NCBI GenBank assembly: GCA_022705325.1
Contig: JAKJER010000033.1
Coordinates: forward strand, 1-64,000
Reading direction: 5' to 3'
Origin: Planctomycetota bacterium
GTDB lineage: Bacteria; Planctomycetota; Phycisphaerae; SM23-33
Length of the DNA stretch: 64,000 nt
The notes under the pieces are model-generated. The model worked only from the letters and a program-made list of their open reading frames with translations. It was not told the origin of the DNA and ran no database searches. Shown here one piece after another: positions 8,063 to 16,049 of the stretch; position 1 is the stretch's first letter, and every line of letters begins with the position of its first letter. The position numbers and the translations under genes were made by a program.

Positions 8063-10324
8063 ATGACTGACAATCGTGCATGCCCCCGTCCGCTTCCGCT
8101 GGGCGTCAGCGTCGCCGCCCTGGGCGTGTCGGCCGTCCTGACCCAGCTCGTGATGATGCGCGAGTTGCTGGGGGCATTCGAGGGCAACGAGCTGGTGCTC
8201 GGGGCGATCCTGGGCAACTGGCTGCTGCTGATGGGTGCGGGCGCGTGGCTGGGTCGCTGGAGCGATCGCCTGCGGCAACCGGCCGGCGTGCTGGCGGTCT
8301 TGCAGGCCGTGCTGGCGATCCTGCCGGTGGCCATGCTGCTGGCCCTCCGCGGCCTGCGACACGTGCTGTTCCTCCGCGGGTCAGCCGCGGGACTGTCGGA
8401 GATCACCGTCTTCGCTTTCGCCCTGCTACTGCCCTACTGCCTGACGGCGGGCTTCCTGCTGGCCCTGGCCTGTGGGCTGCTGGGGCGCTCGGCCGGCTCG
8501 ACCGGACCTGCGCGCGCCTACACCCTCGACAGTCTCGGCGCCCTGGTCGGCGGGGCCCTGTTCAGCTTCGTCCTCGTCCGCCACGTCGATCACCTCTGGG
8601 CCCTCTATCTGGGCGCCGCCCTGAACCTGGCGGCCGCAGCCACGTCAGCCTGGTCCGCCCGACGCGTCGCCCTGGCCGCTACGATCGCGCTGGCGACGGC
8701 AGCGCTGGCCACCGGGGCTGTCCTGCTGGATCTCGACGCCTGGTCCATCCGGCTGGAGCATCCCCGGCAGCAGGTGCTGCTGAGCCGGCAATCGCCGTTC
8801 GGGCGCGTCACCGTGACGACATGCGGCGGGCAGATCGACTTCTTCGACGCCGCCCGCCCGCTGTTCTCGCTGGGCGAGCGGGCGCGGGCGGAGGAACTGG
8901 TGCACCCGGCGATGGCCCAACGCCCGGACGGTCGGCGCGTGCTGGTGATCGGCGGCGGGGCGGCGGGGCTGCTGGACGAACTGGTCAAGTGGCCGGTCGC
9001 GGGGATCGACTACGTCGAGATCGACGCCGCCCTGGTCCAGGCGGCCTGGCAGTTCGGCGTGGCCGCCCTGGAAGACCCGCGCGTCCGCCTCATCTTCGAC
9101 GACGCCCGCCGCTACCTCCAGGAATCGCCCGCCCGCTACGACGTCATCCTCCTGGACGTGGGCGAGCCGAGCACCTTCCAGGCCAACCGCTTCTACACCC
9201 GCGAGTTCTTCGCGCTGGCCCGCCGGGCCCTGAGCGAGCAAGGCGTGCTCGCCTTCCGCCTGGGCGACTACGCCAACCATGTCTCGCCGGAGTTGGCGGA
9301 CATGCTGGCCGCCGCGCACCGCACGCTGGGCGAGGCCTTCGCCCACGTCCGCATGCTGGCGTTCTCCAGCGTGGTGTTCCTGGCCGGCGACAGGCCGCTC
9401 GCGACGGACCTGGCGGAGCGAATCCGCCAGGCGGGCGTCCGCACCCGGCACCTCGAGCCGGGCATCCTGGCTGACGCAGCGGCCCCGCTGCGCCAGGCCG
9501 ATCTCCGCCGGGCCGTCGACCGCCCCGCCCAGATCAACCGCGACTTCAACCCCGTCCTCTACCGCCACCAGATGCGGTTCTGGATCAGCGAGTTCCCCTT
9601 GAGTTTCGGCCTGCTCGAAGGGGTCCTGCTGGTCGTGCTGGCGGCGTACCTGGTTCGCCTGCGTCCGGTGGGTCTGGCGGTCTTCACCACGGGCCTGGCC
9701 TCCAGCAGCCTGCAGATCGTCCTGCTGATCGGCTTCCAGATCGTCCACGGTTACGTGTACGAGGGCCTGGGCGCCATGATCACGCTGTTCATGGCGGGCC
9801 TGGTGGCCGGGAGCTGGTTCGGCGCCCGTGGTGTGCCCGCAACTCGTAGTGTGCCCGTAAGGGCATCGCAAAGGGATGAGCAGCAGGACAGGGAAACGCC
9901 TGCCCAAACAGAACGCCTTACGGCGTCACTACAAGCGCCGCGTTCGCGCCGCACGTTGATCGTTCTGACGCTACTGCTGGCGGCCCTGGCCGGGGCCCTG
10001 CCGTGGCTGCTTGGGGCGATGGCGAGGCCGGTTCACGTCGGCGCCTTCTCAGGCGACCTGGCCCGTCCGGCGTTCCTGGCCCTGTCGCTGGCGACGGGCC
10101 TGCTGACCGGCTGGGTCTTTCCGGCGGCCGTCCGGGCGCAGTACGAGTCGCCCGCGCGGACCGGTTCGAAGGTCTACACCGCCGACTTCGTCGGCTCGTG
10201 CCTGGGCAGCCTGTTGACGGCCACGCTGCTGATCCCGCTGCTGGGGGTCTTCGCGGCCTGCTGGATCACGGCCGGCTTCTGCGGCGCCGCGGCGGCGCTG
10301 TTGGCCTGGCGGCGGGTGGGATAG
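8063..10324 (+). CDS. Membrane-embedded spermidine synthase-like (SAM-dependent) protein
   Basis: This 753-residue protein has an N-terminal block of about six membrane segments (residues 12-230), a Rossmann methyltransferase-like domain of the spermidine synthase family (about 250-440) and a C-terminal membrane block (about 505-750). The central domain shows VLVIGGGAAGLLDELVKW, DYVEIDAALV and RYDVILLDVGEPSTFQANRF, corresponding to the SAM/dcSAM site and the aminopropyl-transfer loop. It may transfer an aminopropyl or similar group, but the real substrate is unknown. A hydrophilic stretch near residues 595-630 is encoded by a repeat-like 87-bp insert. The ATG at 8063 has no clear ribosome binding site. 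Its place between AmmeMemoRadiSam genes suggests a shared pathway. Confidence 0.88.
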   Translation: MTDNRACPRPLPLGVSVAALGVSAVLTQLVMMRELLGAFEGNELVLGAILGNWLLLMGAGAWLGRWSDRLRQPAGVLAVLQAVLAILPVAMLLALRGLRHVLFLRGSAAGLSEITVFAFALLLPYCLTAGFLLALACGLLGRSAGSTGPARAYTLDSLGALVGGALFSFVLVRHVDHLWALYLGAALNLAAAATSAWSARRVALAATIALATAALATGAVLLDLDAWSIRLEHPRQQVLLSRQSPFGRVTVTTCGGQIDFFDAARPLFSLGERARAEELVHPAMAQRPDGRRVLVIGGGAAGLLDELVKWPVAGIDYVEIDAALVQAAWQFGVAALEDPRVRLIFDDARRYLQESPARYDVILLDVGEPSTFQANRFYTREFFALARRALSEQGVLAFRLGDYANHVSPELADMLAAAHRTLGEAFAHVRMLAFSSVVFLAGDRPLATDLAERIRQAGVRTRHLEPGILADAAAPLRQADLRRAVDRPAQINRDFNPVLYRHQMRFWISEFPLSFGLLEGVLLVVLAAYLVRLRPVGLAVFTTGLASSSLQIVLLIGFQIVHGYVYEGLGAMITLFMAGLVAGSWFGARGVPATRSVPVRASQRDEQQDRETPAQTERLTASLQAPRSRRTLIVLTLLLAALAGALPWLLGAMARPVHVGAFSGDLARPAFLALSLATGLLTGWVFPAAVRAQYESPARTGSKVYTADFVGSCLGSLLTATLLIPLLGVFAACWITAGFCGAAAALLAWRRVG
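9846..9932. mobile_element. MITE-like 87-bp in-frame palindromic insert
   Basis: GTAGTG at 9846-9851 is mirrored by CACTAC at 9927-9932. Next to these lie imperfect inverted units, CCCGTAAGGG on the left and CGCCTTACGG on the right, each itself palindromic. The element is 29 codons long and keeps the reading frame. It encodes a polar linker between membrane segments of the spermidine synthase-like protein. The unit resembles the repeats at 3735 and 3827. Confidence 0.5.
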
Positions 10325-10334
10325 GGCCGCGCCA

Positions 10335-10364
10335 TTGCTTCGCCCGGCGGCTTTGCCCGATAAT
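10335..10364 (+). promoter_or_regulatory. Possible promoter giving a leaderless message
   Basis: TTGCTT at 10335-10340 and GATAAT at 10359-10364 are 18 bases apart. The -10 ends six bases before the ATG at 10371, and no ribosome binding site is present, so a transcript from here would be leaderless. The -35 is weak. Confidence 0.35.
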
Positions 10365-10370
10365 AGCGTC

Positions 10371-10628
10371 ATGAACGTCGGCTACTATGCCATCAAGCTG
10401 CTCCGTCTGAGCGGCTGGCTGCTCCTGCCGGTCATGGTGCTGTACGTGCTGACCGGCTTCGCGCTGTGCGGCAAGCTGGGGTTCGAGAAGCTCATGGACG
10501 TCCAGACCGCCCTGGCCATCCACCAGGTGTTCGACTGGCCGCTGGTGGGCCTGTTCGTGCTGCACGCCGCGGCGGGGGTGTACCTGTCGTTCCGGAGGTG
10601 GGGATGGATCCGTCGCCGCAAAACCTGA
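10371..10628 (+). CDS. Small two-helix membrane protein, possible haem-binding
   Basis: This 85-residue protein has two hydrophobic segments, LSGWLLLPVMVLYVLTGFAL and FDWPLVGLFVLHAAAGVYLS, and a basic C-terminus (RRWGWIRRRKT). His residues occur in AIHQVFDW and FVLHAAAG, an arrangement like the haem-ligating helices of small cytochrome b or DUF4405-type proteins. This is a resemblance only. Its 3' end overlaps the radical SAM gene by 25 bases, and the ribosome binding site of that gene (GGAGGTG) lies inside this reading frame, so the two are translationally linked. It may be an electron-transfer or anchoring subunit for the system. Confidence 0.75.
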   Translation: MNVGYYAIKLLRLSGWLLLPVMVLYVLTGFALCGKLGFEKLMDVQTALAIHQVFDWPLVGLFVLHAAAGVYLSFRRWGWIRRRKT

Positions 10629-11905
10629 ATCCGCCGTCGCCCCGGCCCGTTCGCCGGCGCCGCGTGCTAAAGGCGGCCCTGGCGGGCGTGGGCGGGGCGT
10701 GCCTGGCCGGCGGGGCGGGCGTGTACTTCACGCGGCGCCTCCGCCACAGCGCCGCCGACGTCTGCGAGGTGTTCAAGAACGACGCCCCCACCGGCGAACT
10801 CTGGCGGCTGTGGCAGGCGCGCGGCTGGGCCCGCGAGGCCAAGCACTACCTCCGCCTGGGGCGGAACGTCCAGTGCAAGCTCTGCCCCAACGATTGCCTG
10901 CTCGAACCGGGCGACCGCGGACGCTGCCGCAACCGCGTCAACGTCGACTCGACGCTGTACACCCTCGGCTTTGCCGATCCCTGCTCGCTCCAGATCGACC
11001 CGATCGAGAAGAAGCCCCTCTACCACTTTCTGCCCGCCAGCAGGACGTTCTCGATGGCCGTCTCGGGGTGCGGATTCCGCTGCCTGAACTGCCAGAACTG
11101 GTCCATCTCGCAGCGCAAGCCCGAGGAGATGAAGGACCCGCGGGGCCGGGCCTTCCCGATCCGCCGCGACAGCATCGAGACGATGACGCAGGATGATCTC
11201 GACCGCGGCACGCTCCTGCCGGGCGACGCCGTCGGGCTGGCCCGCGAGGCCCGCTGCCGCTCGATCGCCTACACCTATACCGAGCCGACGAGCTGGTTCG
11301 AGTACATGACCGCGACGGCCGCCGCCGCCCGCAAGCAGTCCCTGGCCAACGTCTGGGTGACCTGCGGGTACATCTCTACGGCCGCCCTGGACGAACTGTG
11401 CGACAATCTCGACGCGGCGAACGTGGACCTCAAGAGCTTCAGCGACGAGATCTACGGGCGGCTGAACAGCGGCAAGCTCCAGCCGATCCTGGACTGCCTG
11501 GTCCAGCTCAAGCGGCGCGGCGTGTGGACGGAGGTGACCAATCTCGTCGTGCCCACCTACAGCGACGACCTGGAGATGATCCGCCGCATGTGCGGCTGGC
11601 TGGTGGAGAATCTCGGCCCCGACTGCCCGCTGCACTTTTCGCGGTTCCATCCCGCCCACCGGCTCAAGCACCTGCCGCAGACGCCGGCCGACACGCTGGT
11701 CCGCGCCCGCCAGATCGCCCTGGCCGCCGGCCTGCACTACGTGTACGTGGGCAATCTCCGCGAGATCGACGACAGCCATACCACCTTCTGCCCCTCCTGC
11801 AAGAAGCCCGTCGTCCGCCGCGAGGGCTACACGATCCTGTCCAACGACGTCGAGGGCGGCAAGTGCAAGCACTGCAAGACGCCCATCGCGGGGCGGTGGA
11901 CGTGA
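10604..11905 (+). CDS. amrS: AmmeMemoRadiSam system radical SAM enzyme with export-like N-terminus
   Basis: This 433-residue protein is related to pyruvate formate-lyase activating enzyme. Cys156, Cys160 and Cys163 form the CxxxCxxC cluster motif in CGFRCLNCQNW. An upstream cysteine group (Cys91, 94, 98 and 108) and a C-terminal zinc-ribbon-like pair (Cys396/399 and Cys421/424) are typical of this subfamily. YTYTEPTSWFEY and NVDLKSFSDEIY are further conserved blocks. The N-terminus has four Arg (17-20) followed by a hydrophobic Ala/Gly stretch, which resembles a Tat signal or membrane anchor. The ATG at 10604 has GGAGGTG upstream. The activity is unknown; the partner domains are fused in the protein encoded at 6310. 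Confidence 0.92.
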   Translation: MDPSPQNLNPPSPRPVRRRRVLKAALAGVGGACLAGGAGVYFTRRLRHSAADVCEVFKNDAPTGELWRLWQARGWAREAKHYLRLGRNVQCKLCPNDCLLEPGDRGRCRNRVNVDSTLYTLGFADPCSLQIDPIEKKPLYHFLPASRTFSMAVSGCGFRCLNCQNWSISQRKPEEMKDPRGRAFPIRRDSIETMTQDDLDRGTLLPGDAVGLAREARCRSIAYTYTEPTSWFEYMTATAAAARKQSLANVWVTCGYISTAALDELCDNLDAANVDLKSFSDEIYGRLNSGKLQPILDCLVQLKRRGVWTEVTNLVVPTYSDDLEMIRRMCGWLVENLGPDCPLHFSRFHPAHRLKHLPQTPADTLVRARQIALAAGLHYVYVGNLREIDDSHTTFCPSCKKPVVRREGYTILSNDVEGGKCKHCKTPIAGRWT

Positions 11906-11924
11906 GCGCGGCGGTTCGTGGCGG

Positions 11925-13379
11925 CTAGCTGCCTGCTCGCACGCTCTCGTATTGCTTCTTGCCGGCTGTGTCGTAGAACTCCATCGCCAGTTTCCCGCCG
12001 GCCTGGATGGTCATCATCAGGAACCCGCCCTGGGCCTGGCGGGGATGGTACAGGTGACGGATCGTGCCCTCGGGGTCGCTGCTCTTGGGCTGGCCGGGGA
12101 AGCTGCCGGTCACGGCGTTCTCGTCGACCAGGGCCCCGCACGAGAACTCTTCCATGCCCGACGGATCGACCGCGTGGTACTGCCAGTGGCGGTCGCCGCA
12201 GACCAGCAGCACCTGCGGGCGGCCGGGCTGGGGCTTGGACGTCAGGCCTTTGTCCTTGAGCCAGGCGAAGAACGCGTCGCGCTCGTGTCGGAAGCCGCGG
12301 GGGTTGACGTGGTTGTCCCGCTTGCTCACGGTGTCCGGGCCGATCAGCGGCGTGGGCGAGACGACAACGCGGTAGGCTGCGTCGCTCTCGGCGAGCGTCC
12401 GCTGGAGCCACTGTTGCTGCTGCTTGCCCCAGATGGTCTTGTCGGGTCCGTCGGGCATGGCGTTGGGGCTGCGAAAGTCGCGCCCCTCCAGCAGCCAGAT
12501 CTGGAGATGCTTATTGACGCGGAGCGTGCGGTACGGCGTCTTGGGCAGAACGAGCTGTTCGCTGAAGATCCGCAGGCCCAGCTCGACCGACGGCGGCTTG
12601 TCGCCCGTCAGGTCGGAGTCGTTGTAGCGGAAATCGTGGTCGTCCTTTTCCCAGTAGGTCGCCGTGCGGGCAAAGAGGTCGATATACCGCCGCTGGCTGA
12701 ACTGCTCGTGCCACTTGCGGCGCATCTGGACCTCTTCGACGGCGGACTTGGGACCACCGGGATGGTCGTAGTAGACGTTGTCGCCCGTGCCGATGAAGTA
12801 GTCCGGCTTCAGGTTGGCCATCGCCGCCAGGCCCGGATAGCCGATCCGCCGCTGCTCCTTGGGCACGTTCGAGTCGCGCCCGCCCTTGTGGCCGTCGTGG
12901 AAGAACGCGTAGTTCATCCCCGTCACCACGGCCAGGCGGTACTCACCCTCGCCCGCCGCCCCGCCCAACGAGCGGAAGGTGCAGACGGGCGAGGTCTTCT
13001 GCGGCGTCTCGCCGGCCGGGCCGTACACCAGACGATAGTAGTACCGCGTGCCGGGCTTCAAGCCGTCGAACGAGCAGCGGAGGATGAAGTCGCTCTCCGC
13101 CCGCGCGGTCAGCAGGTCGCCCGTCCTGGCCTGGGCGAAGTCCTCGGCCGCCGCCAGCTCGAACCGCCCCTGCCCCTGGGCCCCCGGCAAGTCGCCGCCT
13201 GCCAGGTCCTGGCCCCGCGTCAGGCGAGCCTGAAGGACAACGGAGTTCTCAGTCGCCTCCGCCGCCATCAGGCCCTGCCCAAGGGTGATCGGCTCGGCCG
13301 CTCGCGCCGACGCCGGCCAAACGGCCAGCACCAGCAGCGCTTCGCACGCCAACACACCGAGACTCGTTGTCCTCTTCAC
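11925..13379 (-). CDS. PhoD-like alkaline phosphatase/phosphodiesterase
   Basis: This 484-residue exported protein has a PhoD-type metallophosphatase domain. An N-terminal beta-sandwich (residues of about 28-140, ending SFDGLKPGTRYYYRLVYG) precedes metal-binding motifs YFIGTGDNVYYD, EKDDHDFRYNDSD and LLVCGDRHWQYH. The family releases phosphate from phosphodiesters outside the cell using Fe/Ca. A signal peptide is clear (ends near SARAAE). The start is GTG at 13379, with AAAGGA about eight bases upstream. It lies 12 bases after the GH29 gene on the same strand, so the two are probably cotranscribed. It is convergent with the radical SAM gene, with 19 bases between the stops. Confidence 0.93.
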   Translation of the reverse strand: MKRTTSLGVLACEALLVLAVWPASARAAEPITLGQGLMAAEATENSVVLQARLTRGQDLAGGDLPGAQGQGRFELAAAEDFAQARTGDLLTARAESDFILRCSFDGLKPGTRYYYRLVYGPAGETPQKTSPVCTFRSLGGAAGEGEYRLAVVTGMNYAFFHDGHKGGRDSNVPKEQRRIGYPGLAAMANLKPDYFIGTGDNVYYDHPGGPKSAVEEVQMRRKWHEQFSQRRYIDLFARTATYWEKDDHDFRYNDSDLTGDKPPSVELGLRIFSEQLVLPKTPYRTLRVNKHLQIWLLEGRDFRSPNAMPDGPDKTIWGKQQQQWLQRTLAESDAAYRVVVSPTPLIGPDTVSKRDNHVNPRGFRHERDAFFAWLKDKGLTSKPQPGRPQVLLVCGDRHWQYHAVDPSGMEEFSCGALVDENAVTGSFPGQPKSSDPEGTIRHLYHPRQAQGGFLMMTIQAGGKLAMEFYDTAGKKQYESVRAGS

Positions 13380-13391
13380 CTTGTTTCCTTT

Positions 13392-14843
13392 CTACTTGGG
13401 CTCCAGGAACAAGGCGACTTCCGAGATCGCCGGGCAGGCCGACGCCTTGGTGATCCGCAGGCGGACCTTCGAGGCTGTCACCGGCGCCAGTCGCAACAGA
13501 CGCTGGTTGCCGATGCTGGTGGCGGCGGCGATCTCCTTCCACTGCCCGCTCACCCAGGCGTCGACGGCGAAGGCGTCCACCCGCTGGCCCAGGGGCAGGT
13601 ACTCGCGGACGCGGACCACGCTGAACGTCACGTCCTTGCCCAGGTCGAGCGTCAGATCGGCCTGCTTGACGTCGTCGTCGGTGGCCCAGTAGGTGTCGCG
13701 CTTGGCGTCGACCACGTTGGCGGGCCCGAAGGTCGCGTCGCCGCCGCGGGTGTGGCTGGCGGAGGCCTTGGTCCCGGCGGCCAGGTCCTTGGCGAAGGTC
13801 TTGTCCAGGACCTGGCGCCACTGCTTGAGGACGGCGGCGTCCTTCTCGTGGACTCGCCCGCGTCGGTCAGGCGGGACGTTCAGGATCAGGTTGGCGCCGC
13901 GCCCCACCGACTCGTAGTAGATCTTCAGCAGGTGGTCGAGGCTCTTGACCTTGTCGTCCTGGCTGGCGTGGTAGAACCAGCCCGGGCGGATGGACACGTC
14001 CACCTCGGCCGGCAGCCAGTGCGTGCCGTTGCGCTCGCCCACGTTGAGGAGCTTGGCGTCGGCGACGCCGGGCAGGAGCTTGTCGCGGTTCATGGTGGCC
14101 CAGCAGGTGGCGCCGGCGAATCCGCTCTCGTTGCCCACCCAGCGGACGTCGGGCCCGCCGTCGCTGAACATGCAGGCCATGGGCTGAAGCTCGCGGACGA
14201 TCTTCCAGGTGTTGTCCCAGTCGTAGTAGGTGCGGTTGTCGATGCGGCGCTTCTCGCGGGCCCCCCCGTAGTAGCCGTCGCCGCCGTTGGCCCCGTCGAA
14301 CCACTGCTCGAAGATCGGCCCGTAGTCGCCCAGCAGCTCGCGAAGCTGGTTGCGGTAGTACGTGATGTACGCGGGGCGGGCATAGTCCTTGTAGTTGCGG
14401 TCCCAGGGCGAGAGGTACACGCCGAACTTCAGCCCGTGCTTCCTGCACGCCTCGGCGAACTCCCGCACCATGTCTCCCTTGCCGTCCTTCCACGGGCTGT
14501 TCTTGACCGAGTGCTCGGTGTACTTGCTGGGCCAGAGACAGAACCCGTCGTGGTGCTTGCAGGTCAGCACGACGCCCCGCAGCCCGCCCTCCTTAAGCGC
14601 GCCGACAATCTGGTCGGCGCTGAAGTCGGTGGGGGCGAAGAGCTTCTCCGACTCGTCGCCGTATCCCCACTCCTTGTCGGTGAACGTATTGATCCCGAAG
14701 TGGATGAAGCCGTACATCTCCAACTCGTGCCAGGCGAGCTGGCGCGGGCTGGGAACCGGACCGAAAGGCCTGGGCGGATCGGCCGCCCCCGCACACCCCG
14801 CCGCCACCAGAATCGCCACGCACAACAGAGTACTTGTCTTCAT
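13392..14843 (-). CDS. Alpha-L-fucosidase (GH29) with C-terminal F5/8-type domain
   Basis: This 483-residue exported protein belongs to glycoside hydrolase family 29, which removes terminal alpha-L-fucose. The N-terminal barrel shows YGFIHFGINTFTDKEWGYG, VVLTCKHHDGFCLWPSKYT and LKFGVYLSPWDR. Asp183 in EQWFDG matches the catalytic nucleophile. GRGANLILNVPPDRRGRV marks the end of the barrel. Residues from about 350 form a discoidin-like carbohydrate-binding domain (SASHTRGGDATFGPANVVD). The ATG at 14843 has GGAG upstream; a TTG 15 bases earlier is less likely. It is first of a probable two-gene unit with the phosphatase. Fucose is common in algal sulfated polysaccharides, which fits the sulfatases nearby. 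Confidence 0.93.
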   Translation of the reverse strand: MKTSTLLCVAILVAAGCAGAADPPRPFGPVPSPRQLAWHELEMYGFIHFGINTFTDKEWGYGDESEKLFAPTDFSADQIVGALKEGGLRGVVLTCKHHDGFCLWPSKYTEHSVKNSPWKDGKGDMVREFAEACRKHGLKFGVYLSPWDRNYKDYARPAYITYYRNQLRELLGDYGPIFEQWFDGANGGDGYYGGAREKRRIDNRTYYDWDNTWKIVRELQPMACMFSDGGPDVRWVGNESGFAGATCWATMNRDKLLPGVADAKLLNVGERNGTHWLPAEVDVSIRPGWFYHASQDDKVKSLDHLLKIYYESVGRGANLILNVPPDRRGRVHEKDAAVLKQWRQVLDKTFAKDLAAGTKASASHTRGGDATFGPANVVDAKRDTYWATDDDVKQADLTLDLGKDVTFSVVRVREYLPLGQRVDAFAVDAWVSGQWKEIAAATSIGNQRLLRLAPVTASKVRLRITKASACPAISEVALFLEPK

Positions 14844-14900
14844 GATGTGTCTCCGCAAAGGACTCGCCGTCAGTATAGCAGCCGGTGCCGGCTGGTAAAT

Positions 14901-14990
14901 TTACGATTTACGATTTTCGATTGTCGATTGGGCGATGCTCTTTGAAGGACCGAAAGCAAATCGAATATCGACAATCGTCAATCGACAATT
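14901..14990. repeat. ATTG-rich iterated and inverted repeat in divergent spacer
   Basis: TTACGATTTACGATTTTCGA begins a run of short direct iterations. ATTGTCGATTG at 14920-14930 is perfectly inverted at 14979-14989. This AT-richer island fills most of the 240-base spacer between the divergent GH29 and ThuA-like genes; the promoter for the latter follows it. Confidence 0.6.
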
Positions 14991-15006
14991 CCCTCATTCC
15001 GCCATC

Positions 15007-15035
15007 TTGACCTGCGGCCGGGAGGGGCCTATAGT
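15007..15035 (+). promoter_or_regulatory. Sigma70-like promoter for the ThuA-like gene
   Basis: TTGACC at 15007-15012 and TATAGT at 15030-15035 are exactly 17 bases apart, each matching five of six consensus bases. The expected start point near 15042 gives a leader of about 42 bases before the ATG at 15084. It is the clearest promoter in the window. Confidence 0.7.
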
Positions 15036-15083
15036 ATCGCCCTTGTGCGCACCGCAATTTGACAACCGGAAAGGAACCGACTT

Positions 15084-15836
15084 ATGCGGCACATGCTGAC
15101 GATCTCTCTGGTCCTGGCGTTCTGCATTTCCCTCACCGCCTCGTTCGCCCCGGCCGCCGATCAGCCGAAAATCAAGGCCCTGCTGATCACCGGCGACGAC
15201 GTAAAGGCCCACCCCTGGAAGGAGATCTGCGAGGGCACCAAGGGCGCCCTGGCGGAAAGCGGGCGATTCGACGTCACCGTGGCGGAGGACTGGTCGCCCC
15301 TGGAAGACAAGGACGCCCTGGCCAAGTACGACGTGATTGTCTGGACCCGTTTCAACGCCAAGAAACTGCCCATCAGCGAGGCGGCCCAGGGGAACCTGCT
15401 GAGCTTCGTCAAGGACGGCAAGGGCTTCGTCGTCACCCACCTGGCCAGCGCGTCGTTCAATAAATGGGAGGAGTGGAACAAGCTGTGCGGCCGGTACTGG
15501 GTCATGGGCAAGAGCGGGCACGGGCCCCGCAGCGTTTTCGAGACCAAGATCGTCGACAAGGACCACCCCATCACCAAGGGCCTGTCCGCCTTCAAGCAGG
15601 ACGACGAGCTGTATGCCAAGCTCCTGGGCGACACCGAGATCCACGTGCTGGTGACGGCCGACAGCAGCTGGTCCAAGAAGACCGAGCCGCTGGCCTTCAT
15701 CCTCGAGTACGGCAAGGGCAAGGTGTTCCACTCGGCCTTCGGACACGACGGCAAGGCCCTGGCCACGCCCGAGGTCCGCAAGCTGCTGGCCCGCGGCGCC
15801 GAGTGGGCCGCCACCGGCAAGGTCACAGTCGAATAG
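15084..15836 (+). CDS. Exported ThuA-like domain protein
   Basis: This 250-residue protein has a signal peptide (ending near SFAPAA) and a ThuA-like, class I glutamine-amidotransferase-like fold. Seen are KALLITGDDVKAHPWKEIC, YDVIVWTRFNAKKLPISEAA, GKGFVVTHLASASFNKWEEW, a DHPITKGL motif and a final GKGKVFHSAFGHDGKAL block. The last is the typical ThuA ending in which the His/Gly stretch closes the fold. Planctomycete genomes carry many ThuA-like exported proteins; a role in sugar metabolism is assumed from the trehalose-utilisation name, but the reaction is unknown. AAAGGAAC before the ATG supports the start. Confidence 0.92.
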   Translation: MRHMLTISLVLAFCISLTASFAPAADQPKIKALLITGDDVKAHPWKEICEGTKGALAESGRFDVTVAEDWSPLEDKDALAKYDVIVWTRFNAKKLPISEAAQGNLLSFVKDGKGFVVTHLASASFNKWEEWNKLCGRYWVMGKSGHGPRSVFETKIVDKDHPITKGLSAFKQDDELYAKLLGDTEIHVLVTADSSWSKKTEPLAFILEYGKGKVFHSAFGHDGKALATPEVRKLLARGAEWAATGKVTVE

Positions 15837-15870
15837 CGGAAAGCCTGAATATCAGATATTGAATAGCGGG

Positions 15871-15947
15871 TTGCGAAGTGCGAAGTGAACGCTCGCTCAC
15901 GGGCTTCTGCACTTCGCAATTCAACAGGTGCCTGCCGGCAGGCAGGT
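15871..15947. repeat. Hairpin plus CCTGCC palindrome in spacer
   Basis: TTGCGAAGTG at 15871-15880 is perfectly inverted at 15910-15919, and a CCTGCCGGCAGGCAGG copy of the dispersed palindrome follows at 15931-15946. AATATCAGATATT at 15848-15860 is another perfect palindrome. The hairpin may end the ThuA-like transcript. The spacer 15837-16049 otherwise holds no gene. Confidence 0.55.
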
Positions 15948-16049
15948 TCGCTCCTCAGATTCTACTGTTTCCTCCCGCGCCGCGGGCTTGATCCGAGCCC
16001 GTCGACTGTTGGCGCGAGCAGCAGAACCGACAAGAAGAAGAGCAGAACG

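Noticed and set aside
15885..16049. Upstream extension of the NagB/PIG-L frame
   Set aside because: The added residues come from a hairpin and a dispersed palindromic repeat, and NagB similarity begins at the ATG at 16050.
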